Source: JANQMX01 sp965247175
Lineage (GTDB): Bacteria; Pseudomonadota; Alphaproteobacteria; Kiloniellales; DSM-21159
Assembly (NCBI GenBank): GCA_965247175.1
Contig: OZ252006.1
Span: 1,612,001-1,676,000 of the forward strand
Reading direction: 5' to 3'
Length of the DNA stretch: 64,000 nucleotides
In this document: in pieces, positions 43,926 through 51,901 of the stretch
Layout of the letters: every line of letters starts with the position of its first letter
How positions within the stretch are numbered: position 1 is the first letter of the stretch
Notes under the pieces: model-generated
The model's input: the letters and a program-made list of their open reading frames with translations, nothing else
The model's database searches: none
What the model was told of the DNA's origin: nothing
Made by a program: the position numbers and the translations under genes

Positions 43926-44555
43926 ATGAAACTCTACTACAAGCCCGGCGCATGCTCGCTTGCATCGCATATAGCACTCAACGAGATCGGCGCACCGATC
44001 GAGCTGGAGCAGGTGGATACCGAGGCGGGCACCACCGCATCCGGTGCGGACTTCAGTAGGATCAGCACCAACGGGTATGTCCCGGCACTGCAGATCGCCA
44101 ACGGCGTAGTTATCACCGAAAACCCTGCAATCCTTCAGTACATCGCCGACCTGAAGCCCGAGGCGAAACTCGCTCCTGCGAGCGGCAGCTTCGACCGGGT
44201 GCGGCTGCAGGAACTGTTGAATTTCCTGTCCTCGGAGCTCCATAAGGCGTTTTCCCCGTTCTTTTCAGGACAGGAGCTGACACGGGCAGAGCGCGCCGAA
44301 GCGGAGCAACGCGTAGCTCGCCGGGTTGGACATGTCGAGCAACGCCTCGCCGACAAAGGCGACTTCCTTATGGGCGACGACTTCACCATCGCCGATGCCT
44401 ACGCCTTCGTCGTGATCAACTGGGCCAATTTCGTCGGCATAGATCTCCGACCTTGGCCCAAAACACAGGCCTTCCTGGAACGCGTCAAATCGCGGCCATC
44501 CGTCGCTAAGGCGATGGTGATGGAAGGTTTGATTGAAGAAGGTCAAGCGGCATGA
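43926..44555 (+). CDS. Glutathione S-transferase
   Basis: 209 aa. Thioredoxin-like N-terminal domain MKLYYKPGACSLASHIALNEIG (beta-class GST with the CSLASH Cys-Ser region), then NGYVPALQIANGVVITENPAILQYI for glutathione binding and a helical C-terminal domain. ATG 43926 is chosen because the GST domain begins there; upstream frame is a shadow of the regulator. Its stop overlaps the next gene (ATGA). Confidence 0.93.
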   Translation: MKLYYKPGACSLASHIALNEIGAPIELEQVDTEAGTTASGADFSRISTNGYVPALQIANGVVITENPAILQYIADLKPEAKLAPASGSFDRVRLQELLNFLSSELHKAFSPFFSGQELTRAERAEAEQRVARRVGHVEQRLADKGDFLMGDDFTIADAYAFVVINWANFVGIDLRPWPKTQAFLERVKSRPSVAKAMVMEGLIEEGQAA

Positions 44556-44926
44556 GCGAATTCAACGCGGTAAACGGCGTGCTGCAAACCTATTTCGATG
44601 CGCTGTACTATTGCGACACGGACAAGCTCGTCGAAGTTTTTCATCCCAAAGCGATCTACGCGACCGCGGACGAAACACCGCTCCTCCATCGCACGATGGA
44701 GGAGTATGTCCCGGTCGTTGCCGCACGGCAGTCGCCTGCCTCGCGCAATGAGGCGCGCAAGGACTTTGTCGATGCGATCGAATTCGCCGGCGATAACACA
44801 GCCTTCGCGCGCGTCCGGTGTTCCATCGGCACTCGCGACTTCGTCGACTTCCTGACCCTGGTTCGCGCCGAAGGGCGATGGCGGATCATGGCCAAGATCT
44901 TCCAGATCACCGAACAACACTCCTGA
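44552..44926 (+). CDS. NTF2-like (SnoaL/lumazine-binding type) protein
   Basis: 124 aa. Pattern VNGVLQTYFDALYYCDTDKLVEVFHPKAIY and RAEGRWRIMAKIFQI is typical of cone-shaped NTF2-like proteins. Family members are enzymes or small-molecule binders; no specific function can be assigned. Coupled to the GST gene by a 4-bp overlap. Confidence 0.85.
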   Translation: MSEFNAVNGVLQTYFDALYYCDTDKLVEVFHPKAIYATADETPLLHRTMEEYVPVVAARQSPASRNEARKDFVDAIEFAGDNTAFARVRCSIGTRDFVDFLTLVRAEGRWRIMAKIFQITEQHS

Positions 44927-44939
44927 AAGGCGGCAACCC

Positions 44940-45152
44940 ATGCCATACGTTAACATCAAGATCACCCGCGAAGGCGCCACAGAGAGCCAGAAGGCGAAGT
45001 TGATAGAAGGGGTAACGGACCTCCTCGTCGACATCCTCGACAAGAACCCGTCCACCACATTTGTAGTCATCGACGAAGTCGACATGGAGGACTGGGGGAT
45101 CGGCGGTCTGCCGGTTGGCGAGTTCAGACGTCAGGCAGCAAAGACCGCCTGA
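44940..45152 (+). CDS. 4-oxalocrotonate tautomerase family protein
   Basis: 70 aa. After removal of Met, catalytic Pro-1 is present (MPYVNIKITREG), and the family signature LIEGVTDLLVDILDKNPSTTFVVIDEV follows. Third gene of the GST cassette, 13 bp after the NTF2-like gene, with GAAAGG upstream. Probably acts on a keto-enol or unsaturated acid. Confidence 0.9.
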   Translation: MPYVNIKITREGATESQKAKLIEGVTDLLVDILDKNPSTTFVVIDEVDMEDWGIGGLPVGEFRRQAAKTA

Positions 45153-45195
45153 CGAGTACGCTTCTCCTCAGAAAACCATAGAGCGTGACGTACCG

Positions 45196-45291
45196 ATGGG
45201 CATCGGTACTTGCGACATTCTGGAAATCGAACATCCGATCATCCTCGCACCCATGGCAGGCGTGAGCGGCGGAAGGACTGTCGTTGGGTGA
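45196..45291 (+). pseudogene. Truncated nitronate monooxygenase (N-terminal fragment)
   Basis: Reads MGIGTCDILEIEHPIILAPMAG and VSGGR, the start of the 2-nitropropane dioxygenase/NMO family, then departs into unrelated sequence and stops at 45291. A full NMO is over 300 aa, so more than 90% is missing. The break coincides with the start of the 87-bp repeat copy 2. Originally perhaps the last gene of the GST cassette. Confidence 0.75.
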
Positions 45292-45374
45292 TGATCCGTA
45301 AGAGCGCGGAGGCTCCGACTATGGAGCGCTGCGCAAGCGAGTGACACTGCTGCAAAGCCTCGCCAACGACCAAG
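45288..45374 (+). repeat. 87-bp dispersed repeat, copy 2
   Basis: Second copy of the repeat at 43061-43147, same orientation. Follows the truncated NMO and precedes a terminator hairpin and an initiator-tRNA 3' fragment. Confidence 0.75.
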
Positions 45375-45417
45375 GCGAGAGTGCAGTTTTAGATTTTATC
45401 CCGCGCCGCCCAGAGTC

Positions 45418-45450
45418 AAACAAAGCCCGGCACGCGGCCGGGCTTTGTTT
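45418..45450 (-). terminator. Strong intrinsic terminator, probable former end of the rRNA operon
   Basis: 13-bp perfect stem (AAACAAAGCCCGG pairing CCGGGCTTTGTTT) around a 7-base loop, with T-runs on both strands. On the minus strand it follows directly after a copy of the tRNA-fMet 3' end, exactly where an rRNA operon terminator is expected. The intact tRNA-fMet at 57427 has no such hairpin after it. Confidence 0.75.
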
Positions 45451-45470
45451 GGTTGCGGGGGCAGGATTTG
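45449..45470 (-). repeat. 22-bp copy of tRNA-fMet 3' end (candidate attachment site)
   Basis: Identical over 22 bases to 57426-57447, the 3' end of the initiator tRNA gene including CCA, in the same orientation. Direct repeats of a tRNA 3' end are the usual mark of an integrated element, here 12 kb long. No integrase gene is recognised between them. Confidence 0.75.
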
Positions 45471-45699
45471 CGTTTCGTAGACTGACACGTGCCGATGAGT
45501 TGATCTCGCGTAGATACCGAAGGATTGCCGATTCCTAGCTAAAGCACTTATACCCCGCAGCATCTCCGGCCTATCTGCATTTTAGTTTACGTAATCAACA
45601 TTGCAGACTTTTCTGGCGGTCCTATGGACCGCCGACCCAATGTACCTTCTTCGGCTGGATTTCACGGAGATGTTTGATGGCGTTGCCAGACACAAAGAC
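45471..45699. other. Non-coding stretch at island edge
   Basis: AT-richer than surroundings. No gene, RNA or clear repeat recognised. Confidence 0.5.
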
Positions 45700-45905
45700 G
45701 GCTTTGTTACGTTAACCGGCAGTTCGGGGCTTAACACGGCCGGATGGGAACCTGTCTCTATCGCCGACACCGCATTCATCGCTCCGTCATACAAATCTCT
45801 ACTATCGCTTCACGCTCAGCTACCGGGATGTGGAGGAGATGCTTGCCGAACGGGGCATCGACGTGTCCTTCGAAACGGTTCGTCGGTGGTGCTTGAAGTT
45901 CGGGC
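45700..45905 (+). mobile_element. IS6-family-like insertion sequence remnant
   Basis: From 45800 the frame reads YYRFTLSYRDVEEMLAERG and IDVSFETVRRWCLKFGP, the N-terminal helix-turn-helix part of IS6/IS240-type transposases. The start of the protein and everything after KFGP, including the catalytic DDE domain, are missing. GGCTTTGTTACG at 45700 could be the left terminal repeat. Joined at about 45905 to an IS66-like fragment. Confidence 0.7.
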
Positions 45906-46062
45906 CGACTGGCGCCGCATCCTGGCCGAGGCGGCGATGCCCGGTGCCAGCGTGTCCTAGGTCGCTCGGCGCTACGGCATCGCCCGTCGGGTGATCTGCC
46001 GCTGGCGACAGGAGCTGGCGACGGCCAGTCCGGGCTTCGTCGACGTGGAGGTCGTCGATTAG
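45906..46062 (+). mobile_element. IS66-family OrfA (TnpA) remnant
   Basis: Reads RRILAEAAMPGASVS, stop (TAG 45958-45960), then VARRYGIARRVICRWRQELATASPGFVDVEVVD and a second stop. This matches the small IS66 OrfA protein with one nonsense codon. Only the C-terminal part is left; it ends where it abuts the DUF3179 pseudogene. Confidence 0.65.
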
Positions 46063-46664
46063 CATGTCGCCCCAAGACACCAGCCGCCGGTCGATATCGC
46101 CTTCGACGAAGATCCGGTCCCAACCGGGTATGATGCTCGTATAGATGGACCGCTTAGCTTCTAGATGGACCGCTTAGCTTCGAGGTAGTCAGGAGCCGCC
46201 GGGATATCCCAGGCAATGAGATGGTCGGTCACCACCCCCCAGGCATTCAGAGTTCGCAGGTCCTTGCCGAACAAGTCCGAGGCGGCGGAGGCGAGGAGCG
46301 CGTTCAACTCGGGCCCAGTGACGAAGCGCAACAGATCGCTGATGAGCCAGGCAAGCCAGGGGTCTTTCGAGGCTGCGACTTCTTCTAGAGCCAGGGTCTG
46401 ATCCGGTCCCCAGCCTGATTGCGCCACGCTCTCGACAAAGGCCACCTGCACCGCAGCTTGCACGTGCTCGGACAGCGGACCGTTCGGTACGGGCGGAGGC
46501 GTGCCGAATTACTCAATCACGTGGTCCGGCAGCGACGCTGCATCCTGGGCCCGCAGAGCATCGGACCAGACCAACGAAAGCGTGACCAACATCCCAAGCA
46601 AGACGATGCGGGATTGAGAGCTGATTGCTGATGCCATAGCTGCGCCCCTTGCGTGCCGTTTCAT
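46048..46664 (-). pseudogene. DUF3179-family secreted protein, multiply disrupted
   Basis: Starts MKRHARGAAMASAISSQSR with a signal peptide ending near SDALRAQD, then PDHVIE and a stop codon (TAA 46509-46511, probably a former CAA), then FGTPPPVPNGPLSEHVQAAV and WLISDLLRFVTG in the same frame. At 46142-46181 a 20-bp tandem duplication shifts the frame; past it the sequence continues IYTSIIPGWDRIFVEGDID and RRLVSWGDMLIDD, typical of DUF3179, before running into the IS66 fragment. Three independent lesions; clearly inactive. Confidence 0.75.
46142..46181. repeat. 20-bp tandem duplication
   Basis: TAGATGGACCGCTTAGCTTC occurs twice in direct succession. Not a multiple of three, so it frameshifts the DUF3179 pseudogene. 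Confidence 0.9.
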
Positions 46665-46846
46665 CCCTGGACGCACAAGCAGCCAAAAAGCCGGCCCTTG
46701 CAATTCGCGGCGCGCGGTTCAGACAGAAAGAGTGACAAGCGAAATGCAGCGCACACCGCGTTGGGACCGATATGGCCTCAACCGACCGCGTCATGAATCA
46801 CGATTACATCAGCCGTTGGTGAACAGCAGCGGTGGCGCAGTCCCAA

Positions 46847-47914
46847 TCACTGCTTCCGTGCGCCGGCCTCCGACGCGGCACGGGGGACAAGGGCTTTTAC
46901 CAAGTTGGTCATCTCGAGCGTGCCCACGGGAGCGCCGTCCTGCACCACCGTATAGGCGCGCGAGGTATCGCCCCTGGAGTGCGCGATGACGCTTTCCAGC
47001 GTGTCGTTGTAGCTGACCTCGCCTTGCGCATCGCCCGGCACTTCGCCGTCCTTCAGCGGGCACATGATCGAGCGGACACGCAGAACGCGGGCGCGGTTGA
47101 TGTCGCTGACGAAGTCTTCGATGTAGGGGTCACAGGGGTTCAGCAGGATGTGCTGAGGCTCACCCTGCTGAACAACGTAGCCGTCTTTCAGGATGACGAG
47201 GTGATCGGCAAGCTTCAGCGCTTCATCGAGGTCGTGCGTAATGAACACGATCGTTTTTTGGAGCTCCTTTTGAAGCTCCAGCAGAAGGTCCTGCATGTCG
47301 GTGCGGATCAGGGGATCGAGTGCGGAGAACGCCTCGTCCATCAGCATGATCGGCGAGTTCGACGTCAGGGCGCGGGCAATCCCCACACGCTGCTGCATGC
47401 CGCCGGAAAGCTGATGCGGGTAATGCTTTTCGAAGCCGTCCAGTCCGACCCGGTTCAGCCATTTGTGGGCCTCTGACAGATAGTCCTTCCGCGAAGCGCC
47501 GCGCACCCTGAGCGTGGTGCCCGCATTTTCGTCGACGGTGCGATGCGGCAGAAGGGCGAACTTCTGGAAGACCATGGACATGACTTCGCGGCGCAGGCGG
47601 CGCAACCGCGCCTCATCGAACGACAGCACGTCCTCGCCGTCGACCTCGATTTCGCCTGACGTAGGTTCGATGAGGCGGTTGAGATGACGGATCAGGGTGG
47701 ATTTTCCAGAGCCCGACAGCCCCATGATCACCGTGACCTCACCATCGGCCATATCGACATTGATGTCTTGCAGGCCCAGCACGTGGCCGAACCTTGCCAA
47801 GAGCTCCGCCTTGCCGACACCGGCTTTGACCTGCTCCAGGGCAGCCAGCGGGTCGGCCCCGAAGATCTTGTAGAGGTCGCGGATCGAAACTTTCGTGGTG
47901 GCGGTCAAAGTCAA
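46847..47914 (-). CDS. proV: Betaine/proline-type ABC transporter ATPase (ProV/OpuAA family)
   Basis: 355 aa. Walker A GLSGSGKST near residue 65, signature LSGGMQQR, Walker B IMLMDEAFSALDP, then a C-terminal regulatory segment with one to two CBS-like parts (NDTLESVIAHSRGDTSRAYTVV). The N-terminal KIFGADPLAALEQVKAG is typical of ProV. No ATG is available; TTG 47914 with GAGGGGAG upstream is used. Last gene of proX-W-V. Confidence 0.92.
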   Translation of the reverse strand: MTLTATTKVSIRDLYKIFGADPLAALEQVKAGVGKAELLARFGHVLGLQDINVDMADGEVTVIMGLSGSGKSTLIRHLNRLIEPTSGEIEVDGEDVLSFDEARLRRLRREVMSMVFQKFALLPHRTVDENAGTTLRVRGASRKDYLSEAHKWLNRVGLDGFEKHYPHQLSGGMQQRVGIARALTSNSPIMLMDEAFSALDPLIRTDMQDLLLELQKELQKTIVFITHDLDEALKLADHLVILKDGYVVQQGEPQHILLNPCDPYIEDFVSDINRARVLRVRSIMCPLKDGEVPGDAQGEVSYNDTLESVIAHSRGDTSRAYTVVQDGAPVGTLEMTNLVKALVPRAASEAGARKQ

Positions 47915-47926
47915 TCGGCGCTCCCC

Positions 47927-48958
47927 TCAGTTCTTCTGTGCCGCGTTCACGCGGTCGAGAGCAGCTTTGGTCACACGATCGAGAACGATCGCCAAAAGCA
48001 CGATGCCGAGGCCCGAGATGAGGCCCACGCCGAGCTCGAGATTGCGAATGCCGCGAAGAACCAGCACGCCCAGACCCGGTGCCGACACCAGGGAGGCGAT
48101 CACAACCATCGCAAGGCTCATCATGATCGTTTGGTTCACACCGGCCATGATGTTGGGCAGCGCCAGCGGGATCTGAACCCCGAATAGCTTTTGCCAGTCT
48201 GTCATCCCGAAGGAGTGCGCCGCTTCGATCACGTCCTTGTCCACAAGCCGGATGCCGAGGTCCGTCAGACGGATCACCGGGACAATGGCATAGAGAATGA
48301 TCGCGATGCCGTAGAGCTTCGGCTCCGTCACCGAGAACAGAAAGATGAGCGGGATCAGGTAGACGAAAGGCGGCAATGTCTGAAGCATGTCCAGAACCGG
48401 GATGATCATGCGCTGCATCGTATCACTGCGCGACATCGCAATGCCTATCGGCACGCCGAACAAGACGCAGAGGGAGGCGCACACAAAGATGATCGCCAGT
48501 GTCTGCATGGCATAGTCGTAGTGGTCGATCAGGGCGAGAAAGCCGATGCAGGCCATGACGAACAGCACCAGACGAATAGACTTCGAGGCGAGATAGACGA
48601 TCACCATGAGGATCGGGAACATGATCCACCATGGCGTCGCCTGCGCGGTGGCGAGTGCGAATTCCAGGATCCAGCTCAAGGGCTGCGTCATCGGATCCAG
48701 CACCACGCGGAGCGCATCCTTGATGGCGAGAAAACCCTCTTCCACGCCCTTGGTCACGTCGCGCGACTGAACGATGCGGGCGCAGGCATCATGCAGCGCA
48801 TCGAGGGAGGGGAAAGGCAGGTTCCAGATCGAGGCGTCTTCGCCGACACCGCCCTGTTGCAGGAGGTCCGCCATGGAAACGATGCCGTCGTCGGTTTTGC
48901 CGGCGTCGCACCAGTCGCGCAGACCGAGGCTGTCGAACAGGAAATCGTATGTCGCCAT
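47927..48958 (-). CDS. proW: Betaine/proline-type ABC transporter permease (ProW family)
   Basis: 343 aa. A soluble N-terminal part of about 85 residues, then six or more spans, with the permease EAA-like loop VDKDVIEAAHSFGMTDWQKLFGVQIPLALPNIMAG. GVPIGIAMSR and LQTLPPFVYLIPLIFLF are typical of ProW/OpuAB. ATG 48958 follows a strong G-rich ribosome site. 12 bp before proV. Confidence 0.92.
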   Translation of the reverse strand: MATYDFLFDSLGLRDWCDAGKTDDGIVSMADLLQQGGVGEDASIWNLPFPSLDALHDACARIVQSRDVTKGVEEGFLAIKDALRVVLDPMTQPLSWILEFALATAQATPWWIMFPILMVIVYLASKSIRLVLFVMACIGFLALIDHYDYAMQTLAIIFVCASLCVLFGVPIGIAMSRSDTMQRMIIPVLDMLQTLPPFVYLIPLIFLFSVTEPKLYGIAIILYAIVPVIRLTDLGIRLVDKDVIEAAHSFGMTDWQKLFGVQIPLALPNIMAGVNQTIMMSLAMVVIASLVSAPGLGVLVLRGIRNLELGVGLISGLGIVLLAIVLDRVTKAALDRVNAAQKN

Positions 48959-49031
48959 AACGCCCCCCAAAGGTGACGCGCAGAGCTTTCATCGCTGAAA
49001 GCAGGTTCGGCCATCAGCCAGCAAAGCCGAA

Positions 49032-49055
49032 GGAGGCGCCCGCGATGGCGCCTCC
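49032..49055 (-). terminator. Hairpin between proX and proW
   Basis: GGAGGCGC pairs with GCGCCTCC around an 8-base loop, just after the proX stop. No long T-run, so more likely a processing or attenuation hairpin that keeps binding protein above permease. Confidence 0.6.
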
Positions 49056-49077
49056 CTCTGCGCGTAAGACGTGAACC

Positions 49078-50055
49078 TTACTTGATAAAGGCCGAGAGCC
49101 GCTCGCGCGCCGCGTCGTTCACCCAAGCGGACCAAACGTCGGAGTGGTTGGTGAGGAAATAGACCGCCGCTTCTTCGGAGGAGGCGCTGTTTTCTTCCTG
49201 CCAAGCGAGGACCTGGCTCAGGAGATTGATGTCGAAGCTCAGCTTACCCATCAGTTCGGCGACCTCCGGCTCACGCTCGGCAAAGTCGGCCGTCGCGACC
49301 GTCAGGACCGGCGCCGGCGGGAAGTCCGACACGCTGGGATTGGCGTTGTCCTTGTTTTGGTTTGCCGAGTGGACATCAGTGTCTACCGGTCCGATCTCGA
49401 CCTTCGTCATGGCATAGTTGCCAAGAACGGCCGTGGGACCCCAGTAGTAGCCGAACCAAGGCTCTTCGTTCTCGTAGGCAGCCGCGATGGACGTGGCCAG
49501 TGTCTCGCCCGAGCCGTGGTCGAAGACGTCCATGGCATCGCGCACGCCCAGCGCCTCGATCAAATTGTCATTGACGATCCGGCAACCCCAACCGTCGGGG
49601 CAGTTGTTGAAGCGCCCGCCGACGAGATCGGGGTTGGCGAGAACGCCTTGTATGGTGGTGAGCTCGGGATGCGCCTCGGCGAGATAAGCGGGAATCCACC
49701 AGCCTTCAACGCCACCAGGATCGAAGACATCCGCAAGGCGGTTGACTTTGCCGGCCTCCTCGAGCTTCGCGTAGACATCGCCTGTAGAATTGAGCCAAAG
49801 CTCGGTCACGATGTCGGGCTCACCGGTCTCAGCAAGCGATGCGACGGCCGTGGTCGTCGCCGACGGCACCTTCTCGACGCTGCAGCCATAGCCCTGCTCC
49901 ATCAGAAACTTGGCGACTTCGGTAATGATCTGGGATGATGCCCAGTTCATCTCGGTGATGGACACCTCGCCGCAATCGGCGCGCGCCGTGCCTGGCGTTG
50001 CCAGCAGCATGCCTGACATCAGTGCTGCGACACCCGCAGCCAGAACCTTCCGCAT
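49078..50055 (-). CDS. proX: Betaine/proline-type ABC transporter substrate-binding protein (ProX family)
   Basis: 325 aa. Signal peptide MRKVLAAGVAALMSGMLLAT, cleavage near ARA-DCG. The mature protein has a Trp-rich pattern (EMNWASSQI, ELWLNSTG, WWIPAYL, EPWFGYYWGP), as expected for an aromatic cage around a quaternary amine. Two Cys pairs are possible (DCGEV/GYGCSV and NNCPDGWGCR). First gene of the transporter operon; a palindromic operator lies upstream. Confidence 0.92.
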   Translation of the reverse strand: MRKVLAAGVAALMSGMLLATPGTARADCGEVSITEMNWASSQIITEVAKFLMEQGYGCSVEKVPSATTTAVASLAETGEPDIVTELWLNSTGDVYAKLEEAGKVNRLADVFDPGGVEGWWIPAYLAEAHPELTTIQGVLANPDLVGGRFNNCPDGWGCRIVNDNLIEALGVRDAMDVFDHGSGETLATSIAAAYENEEPWFGYYWGPTAVLGNYAMTKVEIGPVDTDVHSANQNKDNANPSVSDFPPAPVLTVATADFAEREPEVAELMGKLSFDINLLSQVLAWQEENSASSEEAAVYFLTNHSDVWSAWVNDAARERLSAFIK

Positions 50056-50171
50056 AACTCTGCTCCCTGTTCCTTTGGAATTTAACGTCGGCCGATCAGT
50101 TCAGCGGCCGGCTTTACGTTGCACGATACGAACTGAATGAAATTCACACAAACAGAAACCTCTGAAGTTAA

Positions 50172-50188
50172 TTTCAGCTACCCTGAAA
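50172..50188. promoter_or_regulatory. Operator TTTCAG-N5-CTGAAA before proX
   Basis: Perfect 6-bp inverted repeat with a 5-bp centre, 117 bp upstream of proX in the gap after the oxidoreductase gene. A nearly identical site with similar flanks lies in front of lysR at 56115-56131. Likely bound by the LysR regulator. Confidence 0.7.
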
Positions 50189-50214
50189 CTTAGGCGCCAT
50201 GGTCTTGCTCTGCG

Positions 50215-51216
50215 TCAGGTCGGCCCTTCACAGAGCTCCTTCACCCGGTTCCAAAGCGCCGGGTCGACCGCAACACTGTCTTGGCGCCGCAGCCCCCGAC
50301 CGGGAATCCGCACCTGCGGATCGGCCTCTAGTTCGCGGGCCACACGATCCACCCGCGCCGCCAAGGTATCGGCATGCGTGTCCGGCGCGATCAGGATGTA
50401 GAACTGGCCGAGATCATGGGGTGGCCCGTCGGGGACCTTCAGGCCCGTCACGTCGAGCGAGTTGACCGAGCCGGTCAGCCCCGCGGCAAGAAACTCGACC
50501 AGCAAGCCAAGGGCCCAGCCCTTATAAGTCGCCGCGCTGACAAGAGAGCCCTCAAGCGCGTGGGCCGGGTCGGTTGTCGGCTGACCGTCGCGGTCGACCG
50601 CCCAACCCGGCGGGATCGTCTCTCCCGCAGCCTTCGCCATGGTGATCTTGCCCAATGCCACGGCGGCGGTCGAAAAGTCCGCATGCATGGCTGGACCGTC
50701 GTCGCCCGGAAGCGTGAAGGCGATGGGATTGGTTCCGATGATCCGGCTCTTGCCGCCGGGGCCGGCGACAATGGCCGAGGCGTTGGTGAAGCCGATGCCG
50801 ATCAGTCCGGCCGCCGCGATCTGTTCGGTGAAGAAGCCGAGTGAGGTGCAGGTGTGCGAGTGGGCAATGGCAAGAGAGGCGATGCCACAGGCTTTCGCGG
50901 CGTCAATGGCTTGCGGAAGCCCTCTGGAAAAGGCGGGCTGAGCAAAGCCGAACTTTGCGTCGACGGTGACAGCGCCCGGGCGCGAGGTCGACACCATCGG
51001 TTCCACGGTTCCATCGACGCGGCCCGACAGAAGCTGGGTGCAGTAGCTCTCAAGGTAGTAGAGACCACAGATGACGTTGCCGGTTTCCTCGGCGCGGGCC
51101 ACCGCCCGTCCGACCTCCTTGGCCTGCCAGTCTCCGGCGCCATAGGCCACCAGTGCCTCGGCGCTTTTGCGTTCGATGTCGGCGACGGAAACATGCACCC
51201 TGGTCGCTCCTTCCAT
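50215..51216 (-). CDS. Ldh-family (malate/L-lactate/imine reductase type) oxidoreductase
   Basis: 333 aa. Family of NAD(P)H-dependent malate/lactate dehydrogenases that also includes delta1-pyrroline-2-carboxylate and delta1-piperideine-2-carboxylate reductases. Motifs: IAHSHTCTSLGFFTEQ (catalytic His region), GTNPIAFTLPGDDGP and WALGLLVEFLAAGLTG. ATG 51216 lies 7 bp after the DUF3726-like gene. In this operon with an aldehyde dehydrogenase, an imine or keto-acid reductase role in amino-acid/betaine breakdown is plausible but inferred. Confidence 0.85.
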   Translation of the reverse strand: MEGATRVHVSVADIERKSAEALVAYGAGDWQAKEVGRAVARAEETGNVICGLYYLESYCTQLLSGRVDGTVEPMVSTSRPGAVTVDAKFGFAQPAFSRGLPQAIDAAKACGIASLAIAHSHTCTSLGFFTEQIAAAGLIGIGFTNASAIVAGPGGKSRIIGTNPIAFTLPGDDGPAMHADFSTAAVALGKITMAKAAGETIPPGWAVDRDGQPTTDPAHALEGSLVSAATYKGWALGLLVEFLAAGLTGSVNSLDVTGLKVPDGPPHDLGQFYILIAPDTHADTLAARVDRVARELEADPQVRIPGRGLRRQDSVAVDPALWNRVKELCEGPT

Positions 51217-51223
51217 ACCTAGC

Positions 51224-51901
51224 CTAATCGTTGTCGCCGTTCGTCGACCCAGCATCGGACCGCGATGCGGCGGTCGCCGGAACAGTCGTGCGCATTGCGT
51301 ACTCGTCGAGCCGCCTGAGGATCTCCGGCCGAAGAGGCGCTGGGCCAGCGACGGAGGCCACTGGGTCCGGCACGTCTTGAGCGACCGAGACAACGACTTC
51401 GGTGACATCGGCCTTTTCAAGCAAGGCTGCTTCGCCCCAAACGCCTCCGTTGGGATCGACCGCCACCGAGCCCTGCGCCCATTTCAGCAAGCGCGCCTCC
51501 TGTGTGGCAAAGGCCATTTGATGCAGGAACGGCAGGACGAGCAGGGGCCGCAAGACCGGCTTGGCGCAAACGGGCCCGGGCCTGAGCCCGGCGAAGTCGG
51601 AAAGGGCCGTGCCGACGGTGATGGGCGAGAGCGCAGAATGCGCCTTCGGACGGATCGAGCCTTCGGACAGGGCCGCAGCGCCGCAGGTATCTGCCTTATC
51701 CAGTACGTCGAGCAGCGCCCCGGGGCCATCCAGCCCCCGCTCATAGAGCCAGCGCGCCGCATAGCCTGCCTCTTCGGCAAGCCCCCAAGACAGACCGGCC
51801 CCGCGCGCGGCTTTGAGGCAGAGGGCGCCCACCTCGCTGCAGGACAGTCGTGCGATGCCGGAGTCCGGTATGGAGACTCCGGAACCGGTCGGATCCGTCA
51901 T
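51224..51901 (-). CDS. DUF3726-like protein of unknown function
   Basis: 225 aa. Opens with LSCSEVGALCLKAARGAGLSWGLAEEAGYAARWL, which I associate with the DUF3726 family, function unknown. No membrane span or catalytic motif is obvious; the C terminus is disordered. Overlaps the preceding 559-aa gene (ATGA) and lies 7 bp before the oxidoreductase. Confidence 0.65.
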   Translation of the reverse strand: MTDPTGSGVSIPDSGIARLSCSEVGALCLKAARGAGLSWGLAEEAGYAARWLYERGLDGPGALLDVLDKADTCGAAALSEGSIRPKAHSALSPITVGTALSDFAGLRPGPVCAKPVLRPLLVLPFLHQMAFATQEARLLKWAQGSVAVDPNGGVWGEAALLEKADVTEVVVSVAQDVPDPVASVAGPAPLRPEILRRLDEYAMRTTVPATAASRSDAGSTNGDND

